Shown here piece after piece: positions 6,231 through 7,225 of a stretch of 7,225 nucleotides of DNA (its first letter is position 1; each line of letters starts with the position of its first letter). A model generated the notes under the pieces. That model worked only from the letters and a program-made list of their open reading frames with translations. It was not told the DNA's origin and made no database searches. The DNA is from Candidatus Pacearchaeota archaeon (GTDB lineage: Archaea > Nanoarchaeota > Nanoarchaeia > Pacearchaeales > GW2011-AR1). The translations under genes and the position numbers were made by a program. Where the stretch lies: contig NZER01000385.1 of the NCBI GenBank assembly GCA_002690445.1, forward strand, positions 1 to 7,225. Reading direction: 5' to 3'.

Positions 6231-6262
6231 GTGAATCGAGTCCTTTCAATCTGAATTCCGAT

Positions 6263-6388
6263 TTACGACATCTTCGCGTGGTTCGCTCGCCACCTATGGC
6301 CGTGTTTCAGGATGCCCGGTCGGTGGCTGTGCCGGTTGCGCCCTTTGCCGTGAGTGATTTTTCTGCGGTATCTGCCCTTAAAGCGCAT
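6263..6388 (-). CDS. Small Arg/His-rich basic protein (41 aa)
   Basis: Begins MRFKGRYRRKITHGKGRNRH and ends RWRANHAKMS. It has 9 Arg, 5 Lys and 6 His and no Asp or Glu. The ATG at 6388 has AAGGA (6396-6400) seven bases upstream, and the preceding TAA (6399-6401) is embedded in it. After its TAA come 32 non-coding bases that hold the next ribosome binding site. Nothing hydrophobic enough for a membrane segment. Probable nucleic-acid binder: DNA compaction inside a virion or RNA binding are both possible. Like its 34-aa neighbour it has the repeating H-x-H pairs (HSH, HGH). No homologue recognised. Confidence 0.66.
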   Translation of the reverse strand: MRFKGRYRRKITHGKGRNRHSHRPGILKHGHRWRANHAKMS

Positions 6389-6398
6389 GACCGAATCC

Positions 6399-6572
6399 TT
6401 ACTTGCTGATTCTGTTTTTGATCTTTCGCTTTGAAAGCTCAATGCCGATATGCTCGCTTCCAGACCACGTTGAGAAAATGGCGTAGTTGAATCCCTTGCC
6501 CTGATTGCGCGCCATAGGGCGAATCGCCGCGATCACGTTATCGCGCTTTTCGAGTTTCCGGGCCGCCCGCAT
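6399..6572 (-). CDS. Unknown small basic protein (57 aa)
   Basis: Starts MRAARKLEKRDNVIAAIRPM and ends ELSKRKIKNRISK. It has 14 Lys/Arg against 4 acidic residues. The middle (GFNYAIFSTWSGSEHIGIEL) is strand-like with aromatic residues, and the N-terminus looks helical, so a small alpha/beta nucleic-acid-binding protein is possible. ATG 6572 is preferred because TAAGG (6581-6585) lies eight bases upstream. The frame is open upstream only to the TGA at 6615 that ends the alternative methyltransferase-region frame. It sits 37 bases after the methyltransferase stop. Function unknown; no family recognised. Confidence 0.62.
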   Translation of the reverse strand: MRAARKLEKRDNVIAAIRPMARNQGKGFNYAIFSTWSGSEHIGIELSKRKIKNRISK

Positions 6573-6609
6573 CGCGGCAACCTTATTCGGTCTAGCGCCT
6601 TTGAGTGGA

Positions 6610-7225
6610 TCATTTCAACCTCGTCCTTCCAACAAGCGTGTGAAATGCCAACGCTGCTGTCGCCGGTACGACTCCATTCCCGAGTAATCGAAGTTGGTCA
6701 ACCCGATTGGGAGATTCATGTGCATACTTACAAAATGCGGGTTCAAGAGTCGGCATTTCGGGGAGCAAACGTGCCCATCCGTCGTAGTCGTTTCGGAATG
6801 GGGCGAAGAGCGGGATTGCCATGTCAGATCGGGACTGTGGCGATTCTCCTCCGAAGCGTTCCCGCCGTTCTGCGCGTCCCTGGTCTTCGGCGTCGCCCAC
6901 AGGGGCGCTGCTCGTCCGAGCAGCGCGTTCTCCTCCACTGTGTCCGCCGATGTCCCGTCCTTGTGATCGCGCTGAGTCGGCGTCGGCCACATTTGCTCCA
7001 ACTCGCCTAGCCCATCCCCGTAATCCTCGCGTGTCGTTCCCGGCTCCTGCGCTCTCGCAGTGGGCCAGTATGAAGAACCGTTGTCGTTGGTGGCTTGCGC
7101 CGACTTCAGCCGCCGAGAATAGTCCTTCCTCAGTCTGGTAGCCCATTCGTCGTAGGTCTCCCCCAATTCGTTCGTGGTAATATCCCATGATTCCGGAAAC
7201 ATTCTCAAGAAAGACGATTGAGGGC
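6610..7225 (-). CDS. dcm-like: DNA (cytosine-5) methyltransferase, C-terminal part
   Basis: Runs off the right edge; 204 C-terminal residues are visible. They include motif VI (VFLENV, residues 4-9), which supplies the Glu that assists attack on cytosine. Motif VIII follows in EVGASHQRQRFFIL (Q-x-R core at 46-49). A variable target-recognition region with VADAD and VGDAE repeats comes next, then IPLFAPFRNDYDGWARLLPE, and motifs IX-X as NRVDQLRLLGNGVVPATAA (about 173-191). These are the normal order and spacing of phage C5 methyltransferases. The catalytic PCQ motif and the SAM-binding N-terminus lie outside the window. Probable role: methylating viral DNA against host restriction. The TGA stop at 6610-6612 is 37 bases before the next gene. 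Oddity: almost the whole visible part is also open in a second frame (see the overlapping entry). Confidence 0.93.
   Translation of the reverse strand, partial: PSIVFLENVSGIMGYYHERIGGDLRRMGYQTEEGLFSAAEVGASHQRQRFFILAHCESAGAGNDTRGLRGWARRVGANVADADSARSQGRDIGGHSGGERAARTSSAPVGDAEDQGRAERRERFGGESPQSRSDMAIPLFAPFRNDYDGWARLLPEMPTLEPAFCKYAHESPNRVDQLRLLGNGVVPATAALAFHTLVGRTRLK
6615..7225 (-). CDS. Overlapping frame: 'WPTP / LNPxFV' phage protein inside the methyltransferase gene, partial
   Basis: Same strand, different frame, open from the right edge to TGA 6615-6617 (202 codons visible). The first possible start inside the window is TTG 7208. Numbering from there, it reads FPESWDI and ELGETYDEWATRLRKDYSRR, then SSYWPTARA (46-54), MWPTPTQRDHKDG (73-85), LWATPKTRDAQNGG (103-116), LNPHFV (155-160), LPIGLTNF (166-173) and GMESY (177-181). 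These features match, from memory, a widespread family in phages and metagenomes with repeated WPTPxxxDxKG motifs and a C-terminal LNPxWVEWLMGxPxGWTDL signature. That family often lacks the methyltransferase frame. Its function is unknown to me. It could be a real second product, a frameshifted methyltransferase end, or a database shadow created by constrained codons. Expression is unproven, hence the moderate confidence. Confidence 0.42.
   Translation of the reverse strand, partial: PQSSFLRMFPESWDITTNELGETYDEWATRLRKDYSRRLKSAQATNDNGSSYWPTARAQEPGTTREDYGDGLGELEQMWPTPTQRDHKDGTSADTVEENALLGRAAPLWATPKTRDAQNGGNASEENRHSPDLTWQSRSSPHSETTTTDGHVCSPKCRLLNPHFVSMHMNLPIGLTNFDYSGMESYRRQQRWHFTRLLEGRG

Noticed and set aside
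6025..6249. Minus-strand 74-aa open frame starting with TTG at 6249
   Set aside because: It overlaps the 34-aa gene and the winged-helix gene in another frame, has a weak start and a composition explained by the Lys/His codons of the real gene.
5724..6254. Plus-strand open frame of 176 aa with a hydrophobic middle
   Set aside because: Antisense to the His-rich and winged-helix genes. Its Val/Leu-rich part is the complement of Lys/His/Gln codons, and the minus-strand genes have good ribosome binding sites.
6821..7141. Plus-strand open frames opposite the methyltransferase (for example 6645-7010 and 6821-7141)
   Set aside because: Antisense shadows of a GC-rich gene; unlike the minus-strand second frame they show no recognisable protein family.

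Overview
This window looks like part of a viral genome (a bacteriophage or provirus, probably known only from metagenomes). All genes lie on the minus strand and read from the right edge to the left edge as one compact transcription unit. Gaps are 0-37 nt, several start and stop codons overlap, and most starts have a purine-rich Shine-Dalgarno sequence. No tRNA, rRNA, CRISPR array, insertion sequence, terminator or clear promoter was found. No terminase, portal, capsid, tail-tube or replication gene is visible, so the viral assignment rests on the methyltransferase, the fibre protein and phage-type domains in two membrane proteins. Threonine-rich stretches of the ATTT/STTT kind resemble what I recall from Patescibacteria (CPR) proteins, a weak hint about the host.

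Layout in transcription order. (1) 7225-6610: C-terminal part of a DNA cytosine-5 methyltransferase, cut by the window edge. A second reading frame on the same strand (to 6615) is open over the whole region and encodes a phage-type 'WPTP / LNPxFV' protein. (2) 6572-5676: five small genes. One is an unknown 57-aa protein, three are very basic His-rich proteins (41, 34 and 68 aa), and one is a 74-aa winged-helix DNA-binding protein. (3) 5679-1332: a 99-aa two-helix membrane protein with an Arg-rich tail, then four exported or anchored proteins of 146, 352, 221 and 628 aa. The last three have C-terminal membrane helices. (4) 1314-955: two tiny two-helix membrane proteins (49 and 65 aa). (5) 951-1: a fibre-like protein with an N-terminal membrane anchor and Gly/Thr-rich repeats, running off the left edge.

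Working model (inference): the methyltransferase modifies viral DNA, the small basic proteins bind or compact nucleic acid or regulate, and the block from 5679 to 1 builds a membrane-associated surface structure. That structure could be virion envelope proteins carrying adhesion domains, ending in a fibre. No characterised virus family with this gene order comes to mind. The membrane-protein block and the dual-frame methyltransferase region are the best candidates for something undescribed.
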